From NCBI RefSeq assembly GCF_002735705.1, contig NZ_PDZL01000008.1, forward strand, positions 1 through 64,000: a DNA stretch of 64,000 nt. Reading direction: 5' to 3'. The notes below the pieces were generated by a model. It did no database searches. It was given only the letters and a program-made list of their open reading frames with translations, and was not told the origin of the DNA. Source of the stretch: Janthinobacterium sp. BJB426. Its GTDB lineage: Bacteria > Pseudomonadota > Gammaproteobacteria > Burkholderiales > Burkholderiaceae_D. Below, one piece after another: positions 45,947-55,131 of this stretch. Position numbers and translations under genes: made by a program. The number at the start of each line of letters is the position of its first letter. Position 1 is the stretch's first letter.

Positions 45947-47530
45947 ATGCGGACTAAACCTGTTCTGCGCATGAATTTGCGCCGCTTGATCGTGCTCGTG
46001 GCCTTTGCCAGCGCCCTGGTGTCCCTGGTCAATACGTTTTATGCCAGCTACAGCGTGCAGCGCCAGCTGTTGATCGACACCACGCTGGAAGCGAACCACG
46101 CGTATGCCAGCAAGCTGGCCAGCACGGCCGAGGACTTCCTGCAGTCGGCGCGCCAGCAACTGGCCTACAGCGCCGGCAGCCTGGCCTCGCGCCTGGGCGA
46201 CGAGCAATGGCTGACGGATGAGGCGCAGCGCCTGCGCCTGCAGACGAACAGCTTCAATTCCGTGCTCATCGTCGATGCCCGGGGCAAGGTGCTGGGCGTG
46301 TCGCCGGAAACCCTGGCCCTGAAAAACCGCACGCTCGATTCCGTCGGTGCCATCCAGGCGCTGCGCGAGCGGCGCCCGCTGGTGACGCAGCCCTACGTGT
46401 CGTCGGCCGGCAACCTGGTGGTCTTCATTTCGCATCCCATCCTGGGCAAGGATGGCCGCTATCTGGGCTATGTGGGCGGCAGCATCTACCTGAAACAGAA
46501 AAACATCCTGTACACCATGCTGGGCCAGCATTACTACCGCGACGGCTCCTACCTGTACGTGGTCGATCAGAACCGGCGCCTGCTGTACCACCCGGACCCC
46601 GAGCGCCTGGGCGACGTGGCCGGCAGCAATCACGTCATCGACGCCATCATCGCGCAGCAGGGCGGCGGCAACCGGCGCATGCACAACAGCCTGGGCGTGG
46701 ACATGCTGGCCGGCTATGCCATCATGCCATCGACGGGCTGGGGCATCGTGGCGCAGCGCCCGACGGCCATGACCCTGGCCCCGCTGAACCAGCTGATGGC
46801 CAATACAGTATGGCATTCGCTGCCGATCGCCTTGCTGAGCCTGCCATTCATCTGGTGGCTGGCCAGCCTGATTTCGCGGCCCCTGGTGCAACTGGCCGAA
46901 GGTGCGCGGCGCATGGATGCGCCAGGAACGGCCGAGCATATCGCCGCCATCCGCTCGTGGTATGTGGAGGCGGCGCAGATCAAGAGGGCCTTGCTCAAGG
47001 GCTTGGCATTGTTGCAGAACAAGATCGGCAAGCTGAAGACCGACGTGCAGACGGACCCGCTGACGGGCCTGTCGAACCGGCGCGGCATGGCGGCGGCGCT
47101 CGATGCGTGGCAGGCGCAGGCGCGGCCGTTTTCCGTCATCGCCATCGACATCGACCATTTCAAGCAGGTCAACGACCGCTGGGGCCATGCCGTGGGCGAC
47201 GAAGTCATCCTGCGCCTGGCCCAGCTGATGCGCGCCTGTTCGCGCGATGCCGACGTGCTGTGCCGCAATGGCGGCGATGAATTCATCATGCTGCTGCCCG
47301 ATGCCGACCTGGACGTGGCCATGCAGGTGGCCGAGCGCTTGCGCGCCAAGGTGGCCGCTGCCGTGATTCCCGGTGCGGGCTTTGTCACGGTATCGCTGGG
47401 CGTCGTGTCGTCGGAACAGGAAGCGGGCAAGGTGGGCGGTGCGGACGCCGTGCTGCGCGCCGCCGATGCGGCCCTGTACGTGGCCAAGGAAAACGGGCGC
47501 AATTGCGTGGGCATCACGGAGCCTGCCTGA
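45947..47530 (+). CDS. Membrane diguanylate cyclase: dCache-GGDEF
   Basis: The 527-residue protein has TM1 at about 15-37, a periplasmic dCache sensor (about 40-280; GGSIYLKQKNILYTMLG, YLYVVDQNRRLLYHPDP), TM2 near 290-310, a HAMP-like linker and a C-terminal GGDEF domain. The active site is NGGDEF (about 443) with RDAD five residues earlier as the inhibitory RxxD site. It should make cyclic-di-GMP. Upstream, a TGCCAA/TTGGCA inverted repeat (45868-45889) and a TATAAT at about 45900 suggest a regulated promoter of its own. Confidence 0.9.
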   Translation: MRTKPVLRMNLRRLIVLVAFASALVSLVNTFYASYSVQRQLLIDTTLEANHAYASKLASTAEDFLQSARQQLAYSAGSLASRLGDEQWLTDEAQRLRLQTNSFNSVLIVDARGKVLGVSPETLALKNRTLDSVGAIQALRERRPLVTQPYVSSAGNLVVFISHPILGKDGRYLGYVGGSIYLKQKNILYTMLGQHYYRDGSYLYVVDQNRRLLYHPDPERLGDVAGSNHVIDAIIAQQGGGNRRMHNSLGVDMLAGYAIMPSTGWGIVAQRPTAMTLAPLNQLMANTVWHSLPIALLSLPFIWWLASLISRPLVQLAEGARRMDAPGTAEHIAAIRSWYVEAAQIKRALLKGLALLQNKIGKLKTDVQTDPLTGLSNRRGMAAALDAWQAQARPFSVIAIDIDHFKQVNDRWGHAVGDEVILRLAQLMRACSRDADVLCRNGGDEFIMLLPDADLDVAMQVAERLRAKVAAAVIPGAGFVTVSLGVVSSEQEAGKVGGADAVLRAADAALYVAKENGRNCVGITEPA

Positions 47531-47646
47531 TAAACTGATCCGTTGTTTTCTGTCGCATCTGAGCCTGTCCGGGGTGCCCGCCAGCGCTTACCATGTGGCA
47601 CTGAAACGCACAACGAGGACAACAGGCATGGCAGGATTGGATATTG

Positions 47647-48183
47647 ATGACGTTTGAGCAATCACCGGGCATCCGCTGCGAAGTCGATGGACAGCCGCAC
47701 CCGCTGGCCTATCTGGGCTGCCGCGGACTCAACTATGGCCAGCACAGTGTGCTGCCGCTGCACCCGTTTCGCCTGAGCGTGCCGGAAACGGCGCTGGCGG
47801 GCCTGCTCGACGAGCCGTTCAACAGTTTTATCCAGACCTGCCGCGAGGATGACCTGCAGGACGAGGAAAGCGACTTGCCGGAACTGATGCAGGCCGGCTA
47901 TCCCGACATCACGGCCATGCTGGCGGGCCACCGGCCGTTGCTGGCCGACATGCTGTACGACTTCATGATCAGCGATTTGATGGACGCGATCGGGCGAGCC
48001 AGCGGCTACCGGAGCCAGGTTCCACGCTACTGGGGCGACGTGGAGGCGGCGGACAACCGCGCGTATTTCATCGTCAATAAAGTGGAGACAGTCTCATTTG
48101 CCGACGGCCAGCTCATATTCGAAGGGCAGGGCTACTACGGCGTCTACGTCATCTGGCTGACGCACGGCTGCCGGCGCAAATAG
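47647..48183 (+). CDS. Hypothetical acidic cytoplasmic protein
   Basis: The 178-residue protein has no signal peptide or membrane segment and is rich in acidic residues (CREDDLQDEESDLPEL). I do not recognise a family. It ends four bases before the copper promoter at 48188. The ATG at 47647 has only a distant AGGA; a 9-codon frame (47628-47657, MAGLDIDDV) with a better ribosome site overlaps the start out of frame and may couple translation. Confidence 0.6.
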   Translation: MTFEQSPGIRCEVDGQPHPLAYLGCRGLNYGQHSVLPLHPFRLSVPETALAGLLDEPFNSFIQTCREDDLQDEESDLPELMQAGYPDITAMLAGHRPLLADMLYDFMISDLMDAIGRASGYRSQVPRYWGDVEAADNRAYFIVNKVETVSFADGQLIFEGQGYYGVYVIWLTHGCRRK

Positions 48184-48187
48184 GGGC

Positions 48188-48218
48188 TTGACCTTCCTCA
48201 TGTGGGAAGGTTTATAGT
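48188..48218 (+). promoter_or_regulatory. CueR-type copper-responsive promoter
   Basis: The -35 TTGACC (48188-48193) and -10 TATAGT (48213-48218) are 19 bases apart, the overlong spacer specific to MerR-family activators. The spacer holds the dyad ACCTTCC-N7-GGAAGGT (48191-48197/48205-48211), the same half-sites and gap as the CueR operator at E. coli copA. Transcription should start at about 48225, which is the first base of the next gene's ATG. The cueR gene is not in the window. Confidence 0.92.
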
Positions 48219-48224
48219 TGTGTC

Positions 48225-48644
48225 ATGAACCGTGCCTTTTCCCGCTTTCTCGCCCGCTCGCTGCTCTGGCTGCTGGCCGTCACGCTGCCCATGCAGGGCT
48301 TTGCGTCGGCCATGCGCAGCTGCTGCGTGGACGAGCTGGCGGTGACGGTCACCGTGGTGGCAGCGCAGGCACCCCAGTGCCACGATATGGGCGACATGGC
48401 CGATATGCAGATGGCGGACCAGCCGATGAAAATGGCCATGGACGATGTCGGCGTCACGCATCACGGCCACGATTGCAGCAACCATGGCGCGTGTACCGTG
48501 GGCGCCACGGCGCCGCCCGGCATGCCCGCCTTGCACGCCTTGACCCTGCGCGCGCCGCCTCCGGCGCTGGCGCCCGATTCCCTGTTCGCCGGGCATATTC
48601 CGCCTGGTCCAGAACGTCCCCCGAGAAGCACGCGCTCCGCCTGA
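48225..48644 (+). CDS. Small exported Met/His/Cys-rich protein, first gene of copper operon
   Basis: The 139-residue protein starts with a signal peptide (MNRAFSRFLARSLLWLLAVT, cleavage near GFASA) and then has MRSCCVDE, a Met/Asp-rich run (HDMGDMADMQMADQPMKMAM) and HHGHDCSNHG, all potential copper ligands. It probably binds Cu in the periplasm. Its ATG coincides with the predicted transcription start of the CueR promoter, so the message would be leaderless. No named family is recognised. Confidence 0.75.
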   Translation: MNRAFSRFLARSLLWLLAVTLPMQGFASAMRSCCVDELAVTVTVVAAQAPQCHDMGDMADMQMADQPMKMAMDDVGVTHHGHDCSNHGACTVGATAPPGMPALHALTLRAPPPALAPDSLFAGHIPPGPERPPRSTRSA

Positions 48645-48757
48645 CCGCCCGTTGAACCTGGTGGTGCTGCCGTCGCACGTCCCCGCACGTTGCAGCGGCC
48701 GCGCCAGCGTTCCAGTCGCGCGCCCGCCGCGCCATACCCTGATCTTCAAGGAATACC

Positions 48758-49099
48758 ATGAAACACCTGTTCAGCCTCGCGCTGGCTGTACTGCCGCTGG
48801 CCGCCGCAGCGCAATCCCCGTCCGCCCCGCAAGAGGCGCAAGCATCCGTTCCGGCCACCACTTACCGCTCCGCCTACACCGGCTACCGTCCTGCCGCCGA
48901 GGAAGAGGCCACGCCCGACCAGACCTGGCGCGCCGTCAACGACAAGGTTGGCAAGGCCGGCGGCCACATGGGCATGATGAAGATGGACGGCCACAAGATG
49001 CCGATGCAGCATGGCATGCCCAAGCCGGATGCGCAGCCGGCCGCCCAGCCCACCCCGCAACACCAGCAACATCAGCAACATCAGCATGAAGGACATTGA
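48758..49099 (+). CDS. Small exported Met/His-rich protein of copper operon
   Basis: The 113-residue protein has a signal peptide (MKHLFSLALAVLPLAAAAQ), a YRSAYTGYRP motif, a helical stretch and a Met/His-rich segment HMGMMKMDGHKMPMQHGM, with a C-terminal QQHQQHQQHQHEGH coded by a tandem CAACAT/CAGCAA repeat. These are likely Cu(I)/Cu(II) sites. AAGGA precedes the start. It is one base before the TolC-like gene. Confidence 0.75.
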   Translation: MKHLFSLALAVLPLAAAAQSPSAPQEAQASVPATTYRSAYTGYRPAAEEEATPDQTWRAVNDKVGKAGGHMGMMKMDGHKMPMQHGMPKPDAQPAAQPTPQHQQHQQHQHEGH

Positions 49100-49100
49100 C

Positions 49101-50459
49101 ATGGCCCGCTTCACAAAATCAACTTGCCTGACGCCGCTGGCGCTGGCGGCAATCTTGCTGCTGAGTGGCTGCGCCAGCTTCAGCCAGGATGGTGGCACGC
49201 AGGCGGTGTCCGCGCTGGCCGACGCCCGCACGGGCGCTCCCGCAGCGTTGGCCGACAAGGGCGGCGAGGAAAAGCTGGCTGCCTTGCTGGCCCAGCCCCT
49301 GGACGCCGACAGCGCCGTGCGCATCGCCCTGATGAACAACCACGGCATGAAAGTGGCGCTGGCCGAACTGGGCGCGTCCGAAGCGGATCTGGTACAGGCG
49401 GGGCGCTTGCGCAATCCTGGCCTGTCATTCGGCCGCTCGCATGGCAGCCATGGCAATGAAATCGACCGGGGCGTCAGTTTCGACCTGGCCGGCCTGCTGA
49501 CCATGCCGATGCGCGTCAATATCGAGCGGGGCCGTTTCGAGCAAGCCAAGCTGCAAGCCGCCAGCAGCGCCGTGCAGCTGGCGTCGGACACGCGCCGCGC
49601 CTATTTCAATGCCGTGGCCGCCGTGCAGACGGAAGCTTTCATGCAGCGCGCGCTGCTGTCGGCCGAGGCGGGTGCCGAACTGGCCACGCGCTTGCAACAG
49701 GCGGGCAACTGGAGCCGTCTCGACCAGGCGCGCCAGCAAGTGTTTTACGCGGACGCCGTCGGCGACCTGGCCCGCGCGCGCCACCAGGCCACGGCCACGC
49801 GCGAGCACCTGACGCGCCTGCTTGGCCTGTGGGGCAAGCAGACCAGCTTTACTTTGCCGTCGCGCTTGCCCGATTTGCCGGCCCAGGCGGCTGAGGCAGG
49901 CAATATCGAGGCGCAAGCGATGGAACAGCGGCTCGACGTGCAGATAAGCAAACTCGACGCGCACGCCACGGCCAGCGCGCTGGGCCTGGCCAAGGTGACG
50001 GGTTTCATCAACGTGCTCGACGTGGGCTATGCCAACAAGAGCAGCAGCGAGGCGCCGCGCGAAAACGGCTACGAAGTGTCGCTGGAATTGCCCCTGTTCG
50101 ACTGGGGTTCGGCGCGCAACGCCAAGGCGCAAGCGATGTACGAGCAGTCGCTGCAGCTCACGGCGGGCACGGCCGTGCGGGCCCGCTCGGAGGTGCGCGA
50201 GGCGTATTCGAGCTACCGCACAGCCTACGACCTGGCGCGCCACTACCGCGATGAAGTCGTGCCGCTGCGCAAGACGATCTCGCATGAAGTATTGCTGCGC
50301 TACAACGGCATGCTGGCCAGCGTGTTCGAACTGCTGGCCGATGCGCGCGAGCAAGTTGCCAGCGTGAACAGCGCCATCGAGACCCAGCGCGATTTCTGGA
50401 TCGCCCAAACAACATTGCAGTCGGCCATCAATGGCAGCGGCCCAGCCGAGAAGGAATAA
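49101..50459 (+). CDS. TolC-like outer membrane factor (lipoprotein)
   Basis: The 452-residue protein has a lipoprotein signal with lipobox LLSGC (about 19-23) and two outer-membrane-efflux repeats with long coiled helices, e.g. DSAVRIALMNNHGMKVALAE and the second near VSLELPLFDWGSARN. TolC-type channels span the outer membrane and periplasm. In this copper operon no RND pump or membrane-fusion protein is present, so it must pair with proteins coded elsewhere. The start at 49101 has AAGGA upstream. It overlaps the next gene by one base. Confidence 0.87.
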   Translation: MARFTKSTCLTPLALAAILLLSGCASFSQDGGTQAVSALADARTGAPAALADKGGEEKLAALLAQPLDADSAVRIALMNNHGMKVALAELGASEADLVQAGRLRNPGLSFGRSHGSHGNEIDRGVSFDLAGLLTMPMRVNIERGRFEQAKLQAASSAVQLASDTRRAYFNAVAAVQTEAFMQRALLSAEAGAELATRLQQAGNWSRLDQARQQVFYADAVGDLARARHQATATREHLTRLLGLWGKQTSFTLPSRLPDLPAQAAEAGNIEAQAMEQRLDVQISKLDAHATASALGLAKVTGFINVLDVGYANKSSSEAPRENGYEVSLELPLFDWGSARNAKAQAMYEQSLQLTAGTAVRARSEVREAYSSYRTAYDLARHYRDEVVPLRKTISHEVLLRYNGMLASVFELLADAREQVASVNSAIETQRDFWIAQTTLQSAINGSGPAEKE

Positions 50460-51844
50460 TGATGATTACACGTAGAAACTTTTTCATGAATGCGGGCGCC
50501 GTCGCCCTGAGTGCGGCAGCCGTGAGTCGCGTGGGGGCGGCCTCGTTGCCGGAAGCCGTCAGCATGGCCGGTGCGGAGACGAAAGCGCCGCCACCGCCGC
50601 CGAACGGGCGTCCCTACAACCCCGTCGTCACCCTGAATGGCTGGTCCTTGCCTTGGCGCATGAACAACAACGTCAAGGAATTTCATCTGGTGGCCGAGCC
50701 CGTCGTGCGCGAACTGGCGCCCGGCATGATGGCCAATCTGTGGGGCTACAACGGCCAGTCTCCGGGCCCGACCATCGAAGTGGTGGAGGGCGACCGCGTG
50801 CGCATCTTCGTCACGAACAAATTGCCGGAACACACGAGCGTGCACTGGCATGGTCAGCGCTTGCCCAACGGCATGGATGGCGTCACGGGCCTGACCCAGC
50901 CGGGTATTCCTCCCGGCAAGACTTTCGTCTATGAATTCGTCGCCAAGCGGCCCGGCACCTTCATGTATCACCCGCATGCGGATGAAATGACGCAAATGGC
51001 CATGGGCATGATGGGTTTCTGGGTGACGCACCCGAAAGACCCGAACTTCATGAAGGTGGACCGCGATTTCGTCTTCTTGCTGAGCAACTATGACATCGAT
51101 CCCGGCAGCTACACGCCGAAGATCATGACCATGACGGATTTCAATCTGTTCACCTTCAACAGCCGCGTCTTCCCCGGCATCGACCCCATGGTCGTGCGCC
51201 AGGGCGACAAGGTGCGCGTGCGCGTGGGCAATCTGACGATGACGAATCACCCGATCCACATGCATGGCCATGAATTCGAGGTGACGGGAACGGACGGCGG
51301 CTGGACGCGCCCCGAATCGCGCTGGCCCGAAGTGACGACGGACGTGGCCGTGGGCCAGATGCGCGCTGTCGAGTTCACGGCCACGGACCTCGGTGACTGG
51401 GCCTTCCACTGCCACAAGTCGCACCATACGATGAATGCCATGGGACATGACGTGCCGACCATGATCGGCGTCGACCACCAGGGCGTGGCGGCGAAGATCA
51501 ACCAGCTCGTGCCCGGCTACATGGTGATGGGCGAGCGGGGCATGGCCGACATGGGCGACATGCAGATGCCGATTCCCGACAATACCTTGCCGATGATGGC
51601 GGGCGACGGCCCCTTCGGCGCCATCGGCATGGGCGGCATGTTTACCACGGTCAAGGTGCGCAAGGAGCAGAAGCCGGGCGACTACCGCGATCCGGGCTGG
51701 TACAAGCACCCGGCCGGCAGCGTGGCCTACGAATGGACGGGCGCCTTGCCGGAACCCGTGCGCGGCCAGGGTGCGGGCAAGCAAGTGGTGAAAGGTGGCG
51801 TCGAGATGACGGTGCGTAAACCTGGGGCTCACACGGGCCACTAA
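50459..51844 (+). CDS. Tat-exported multicopper oxidase
   Basis: The 461-residue protein has a Tat-like signal (TRRNFFMNAGAVALSAAAV) and the four copper-ligand sets of multicopper oxidases: HWHGQ (about 133-137), YHPHADE (about 171-177), HPIHMHGHEF (about 264-273) and HCHKSHHTM (about 317-325). It should oxidise Cu(I) to less toxic Cu(II) in the periplasm. Met-rich C-terminal stretches (MGERGMADMGDMQM) fit copper binding. It overlaps the TolC-like gene by one base and ends the operon. Confidence 0.92.
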   Translation: MMITRRNFFMNAGAVALSAAAVSRVGAASLPEAVSMAGAETKAPPPPPNGRPYNPVVTLNGWSLPWRMNNNVKEFHLVAEPVVRELAPGMMANLWGYNGQSPGPTIEVVEGDRVRIFVTNKLPEHTSVHWHGQRLPNGMDGVTGLTQPGIPPGKTFVYEFVAKRPGTFMYHPHADEMTQMAMGMMGFWVTHPKDPNFMKVDRDFVFLLSNYDIDPGSYTPKIMTMTDFNLFTFNSRVFPGIDPMVVRQGDKVRVRVGNLTMTNHPIHMHGHEFEVTGTDGGWTRPESRWPEVTTDVAVGQMRAVEFTATDLGDWAFHCHKSHHTMNAMGHDVPTMIGVDHQGVAAKINQLVPGYMVMGERGMADMGDMQMPIPDNTLPMMAGDGPFGAIGMGGMFTTVKVRKEQKPGDYRDPGWYKHPAGSVAYEWTGALPEPVRGQGAGKQVVKGGVEMTVRKPGAHTGH

Positions 51845-51868
51845 TACACGCTGTCAAGCATGCTCCCG

Positions 51869-51898
51869 AACGGCTTGCCTAGCATGGCAAGCCGTTTT
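51869..51898 (+). terminator. Terminator of the copper operon
   Basis: AACGGCTTGCC (51869-51879) pairs perfectly over 11 bases with GGCAAGCCGTT (51886-51896) around a six-base loop, then TTTT. Just beyond it is a CATGTTGCCATAAATCA string shared with the 9285-9333 repeat. Confidence 0.75.
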
Positions 51899-52027
51899 GC
51901 ATGTTGCCATAAATCAAGGAATTGTTGTTTGGTGACAATCCGAGCATTTTTTTCCGTGATTTTTCTTTATATTCAAGCCAGTACGCTCCAGTTACATCGA
52001 GTATCGGCCAGTCTTATGGGAGAAATC

Positions 52028-53683
52028 ATGTTGAACCGGATGAAGGTGGGAACGCGCTTGCTGGCGGCTTTTTTTTGCGTGGCGCTGATGGGGGCCATCG
52101 TGGCCGGCATCGGCATCTTCAACATGGGCAAGATCGATACCATGGCGGGGCAGATGTACAACCACGAATTGCTGGGCTTGTCATACATCAAGGAAGCCAA
52201 TATCGCCCTGATCAAGGTGGGCCGCGCGCGCAGCAATTTCCTGCTGGCCACGACCGCCGAAGAGCGCGCCACGCGCCAGGCCGACATCGCCAAATTCCTC
52301 GAGTTGAATAAAAGCTACCTGGCCAAGGCGGAACCACTGTTCGTCACGTCAGCGGCCAAGGAACTGTTTGCCCGCTTCGCCGCCGTCGAAGCGGAGTACA
52401 TTGCCACCATGCAGCAGGCGCTGACCCTGGCGGCGGCCGAACCGCTGGCCCAGCGCAGCGCGCAACTGGTCGAATTGCTCAACAAGACGCGCCAGCATGC
52501 CGACGAACTCGACGGCGTGCTCGACAAATTGTCGCTGCAGAAGGAAGAGCGCGCCAAGGCGGCTTCCGAGCAGGCCTCGGGCGTGTACCAGGCCAGCCGC
52601 AGTTTCATGATCGCGCTGGTGCTGGGCAGCATGGCGGCCGGCCTGGCGCTGGGGGCGCTGATCACGCGCGGACTGACGCGCCAGCTCGGTGGCGAACCGT
52701 CGTATGCCGTCAGGATCGCCGGCGCCATCGCCGAGGGCGACCTCACCGTCGATATCCGCACGGCCAGCCACGACAGCGCCAGCTTGCTGTTTGCCATGAA
52801 AAGCATGCGTGACAAACTGGTGGGCATCGTCAGCCAGGTGCGTTCGGGCACGGACACCATCAACACGGCCTCGGGCGAAATCGCCCAGGGCAACCTCGAC
52901 TTGTCGTCCCGCACGGAAGAGCAGGCCAGTTCGCTGGAAGAAACGGCGTCGTCGATGGAGCAGCTGACGTCGGCCGTGCGGCAGAATGCAGACAATGCGC
53001 GCCAGGCCAATGCGCTGGCCGGCGCCGCGTCCGACGTGGCCGGCAAGGGCGGCGCCGTGGTGGGGCAGGTGGTGCAGACGATGGAATCGATCAACGCCTC
53101 GTCGCGCAAGATCGTCGACATCATCAGCGTCATCGACAGCATCGCCTTCCAGACGAATATCCTCGCCTTGAACGCGGCCGTGGAAGCGGCCAGGGCGGGC
53201 GAGGAGGGGCGCGGTTTTGCCGTCGTGGCCTCCGAAGTGCGCAACCTGGCGCAACGCTCGGCCAGTGCCGCCAAGGAAATCAAGACCCTGATCGGCGACT
53301 CCGTCGAACAGGTGGAAATCGGTTCCAAGCTCGTGCATGACGCGGGCAAGACAATGGATGAAGTGGTCGCCAGCGTGCGCCAGGTGGCCGACATCATGCA
53401 GGAAATCACGGCTGCCAGCGCCGAGCAAAGCGCCGGCATCGAGCAAGTCAACCAGGCCGTGCTGCAGATGGACCAGGTGACGCAGCAAAACGCGGCCCTG
53501 GTGGAAGAGGCGGCCGCGGCGGCCGAATCGCTGCAGGACCAGGCGCAGACCCTGACGGAACTGGTGGGCGTGTTCCGCCTGCATGCCCAGGCGCAACAGA
53601 TGGCCGTGCCGGCGTCCAGCAATGTCACGCCGCTGCGCCGGCCGGTGCCGGCCGCCAGACAGGGTGTGCGGCGCCTGGCCTGA
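52028..53683 (+). CDS. Methyl-accepting chemotaxis protein
   Basis: The 551-residue receptor has TM1 at about 10-32, a four-helix-bundle periplasmic sensor to about 190, TM2 near 193-213, a HAMP segment and a cytoplasmic signalling domain with the conserved hairpin tip [20 protein letters not shown] and [20 protein letters not shown]. The C-terminus does not end with the NWETF-type pentapeptide. It signals to CheA/CheW. The start at 52028 has GGGAGAAATC before it; 52016 is a second ATG. It is a single-gene unit here. Confidence 0.94.
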   Translation: MLNRMKVGTRLLAAFFCVALMGAIVAGIGIFNMGKIDTMAGQMYNHELLGLSYIKEANIALIKVGRARSNFLLATTAEERATRQADIAKFLELNKSYLAKAEPLFVTSAAKELFARFAAVEAEYIATMQQALTLAAAEPLAQRSAQLVELLNKTRQHADELDGVLDKLSLQKEERAKAASEQASGVYQASRSFMIALVLGSMAAGLALGALITRGLTRQLGGEPSYAVRIAGAIAEGDLTVDIRTASHDSASLLFAMKSMRDKLVGIVSQVRSGTDTINTASGEIAQGNLDLSSRTEEQASSLEETASSMEQLTSAVRQNADNARQANALAGAASDVAGKGGAVVGQVVQTMESINASSRKIVDIISVIDSIAFQTNILALNAAVEAARAGEEGRGFAVVASEVRNLAQRSASAAKEIKTLIGDSVEQVEIGSKLVHDAGKTMDEVVASVRQVADIMQEITAASAEQSAGIEQVNQAVLQMDQVTQQNAALVEEAAAAAESLQDQAQTLTELVGVFRLHAQAQQMAVPASSNVTPLRRPVPAARQGVRRLA

Positions 53684-53761
53684 AACGGGGCAGGCTCGGG
53701 CGCAATCGGCGCGGCGGTGGTAGGCTGTCGCTATTGCGCGTTTGCCACTTCCGGGTCTTTC

Positions 53762-54526
53762 ATGTTATTTCCCCGCTTGCTTTGCTTATCCCTGCTGCTG
53801 TCCCTCGCGCCCCTGGCGCAGGCACAGCAGGGCGATCCCGTACTGCCTTACCGTCCTTCCGTGGCAAGCCCGGCCCAGTTGCCCGTGCCGGGCCAGCTGG
53901 AATTCGAGGCGGGCGGCCTGCTGTCGAAAACGGATGACACGCGCCGCGCCAGTCTGCCGTACACGTTCAAACTGGCGTTTACGCCCGAATGGGGCGTGTT
54001 GCTTGAAGGCGAGGGTTTTGTGCGCGCACGCGACGACACGGGCCGGCGCGACACGGGCGTGGGCGATACGACGGTCGTGCTCAAGCGCGCCTTTTTGCTC
54101 GACAGCGCCACCGCGCTGGGACTGGAACTGGGCTGGAAGTTGCCCACGGCCAAGGACAGCATCGGCAGCGGCAAGAGCGACGTGTCGCTGAACGGCATTT
54201 TCAGCCGCGACCTGGGCGCCGTGCACATGGACGCCAACCTGAATGCCACGCGCCTGGGGGCATCCGACCCGGTGACGGGCCGGGTGCAAACGGGCTGGGC
54301 GACCTCCTTTTCCACGCCCGTCAGCGACCGCTGGGGCGCCACGGCGGAGGTGTCGGGCACGCGCCTGCGCGGCGCGCCGGCCACGGCGCAATTGCTGCTG
54401 GCCGCCAGCTACAGCCCCACGCCGCGGCTGACCATCGATATCGGCATGGCGCGCGGCTTGACGGCGGCGTCGCCGGACTGGTCGCTGTTCAGCGGCCTGG
54501 TCGTGCCTTTAGGCAAGCTGTGGTGA
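53762..54526 (+). CDS. Exported outer-membrane beta-barrel-like protein
   Basis: The 254-residue protein has a signal peptide (MLFPRLLCLSLLLSLAPLAQ, AQA cleavage) and a body of alternating hydrophobic strands typical of the phenol-pathway MetA/outer membrane transporter type (LEFEAGGLLSKTDDTRRA; TTVVLKRAFLLDSATALGLE; YSPTPRLTIDIGMARGL). A small outer-membrane channel or sensor is likely. Substrate unknown. Confidence 0.7.
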   Translation: MLFPRLLCLSLLLSLAPLAQAQQGDPVLPYRPSVASPAQLPVPGQLEFEAGGLLSKTDDTRRASLPYTFKLAFTPEWGVLLEGEGFVRARDDTGRRDTGVGDTTVVLKRAFLLDSATALGLELGWKLPTAKDSIGSGKSDVSLNGIFSRDLGAVHMDANLNATRLGASDPVTGRVQTGWATSFSTPVSDRWGATAEVSGTRLRGAPATAQLLLAASYSPTPRLTIDIGMARGLTAASPDWSLFSGLVVPLGKLW

Positions 54527-54619
54527 GATTGCGACGGCCATCCTTATGTGTCCTTGCGAACAAACAGTTGGTTGCACAAGGTCTACAATGACGGCATAAC
54601 TGATAAAAGGAGTGTCCCC

Positions 54620-55111
54620 ATGAAAACCCTGATTCTTGCCGCCGTCTTGCTGTCGGCCGCTACCGCTGCCGTCGCCCAGGTTGGCGTCTCTGTTACCGTC
54701 GGCCAGCCAGGCTTTTACGGACGCATCGACATAGGCGACTATCCCGCGCCGCAATTGATTTATGCCCAGCCTGTCATCGTGCAGCGCCCGCAATATTATT
54801 CGGCCCGTCCCATCTATTTGCGCGTGCCGCCCGGCCATGCGAAAAACTGGTCCAAGCACTGCCGCAAGTATAATGCCTGTAACCAAGAGGTATATTTCGT
54901 CCAGGATAGTTGGTATAACAACCAATATGTGCCCCGTTACCGCCAGCAGCATGGCGACCATGGCCGTCCCGATTACGGCGACCGCGGCCGTCATGACAAC
55001 AAGCATGACAAGCACTTTGACAAGCATGATGACAAGCGCGACAAGCATGACAACAAGCCGGGCAAGGGTCATGGCAATGGCCACGGCAACGGCAACGGGC
55101 ACAGGGACTAA
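54620..55111 (+). CDS. Exported protein with His/Lys/Asp-rich repeat tail
   Basis: The 163-residue protein has a signal peptide (MKTLILAAVLLSAATAAVAQ), a tyrosine/proline-rich middle (QPVIVQRPQYYSARPIYLRV; CRKYNACNQEVYF) and from about residue 115 a tail of DKH/DK/GH units (NKHDKHFDKHDDKRDKHDNK, then GHGNGHGNGNGH) coded by tandem 9-mers. The tail is likely to bind metal or to stay unfolded. A strong AAAGGAGTG site precedes the ATG. The type II NADH dehydrogenase starts 21 bases downstream. Confidence 0.7.
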   Translation: MKTLILAAVLLSAATAAVAQVGVSVTVGQPGFYGRIDIGDYPAPQLIYAQPVIVQRPQYYSARPIYLRVPPGHAKNWSKHCRKYNACNQEVYFVQDSWYNNQYVPRYRQQHGDHGRPDYGDRGRHDNKHDKHFDKHDDKRDKHDNKPGKGHGNGHGNGNGHRD

Positions 55112-55131
55112 AAATTTAAGCAGGAGGATCT

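Noticed and set aside
49055..49095. CAACATCAGCAA tandem units as a CRISPR-like or mobile repeat
   Set aside because: They are in frame and code for the QQH tail of the small copper protein; no spacers or cas genes.
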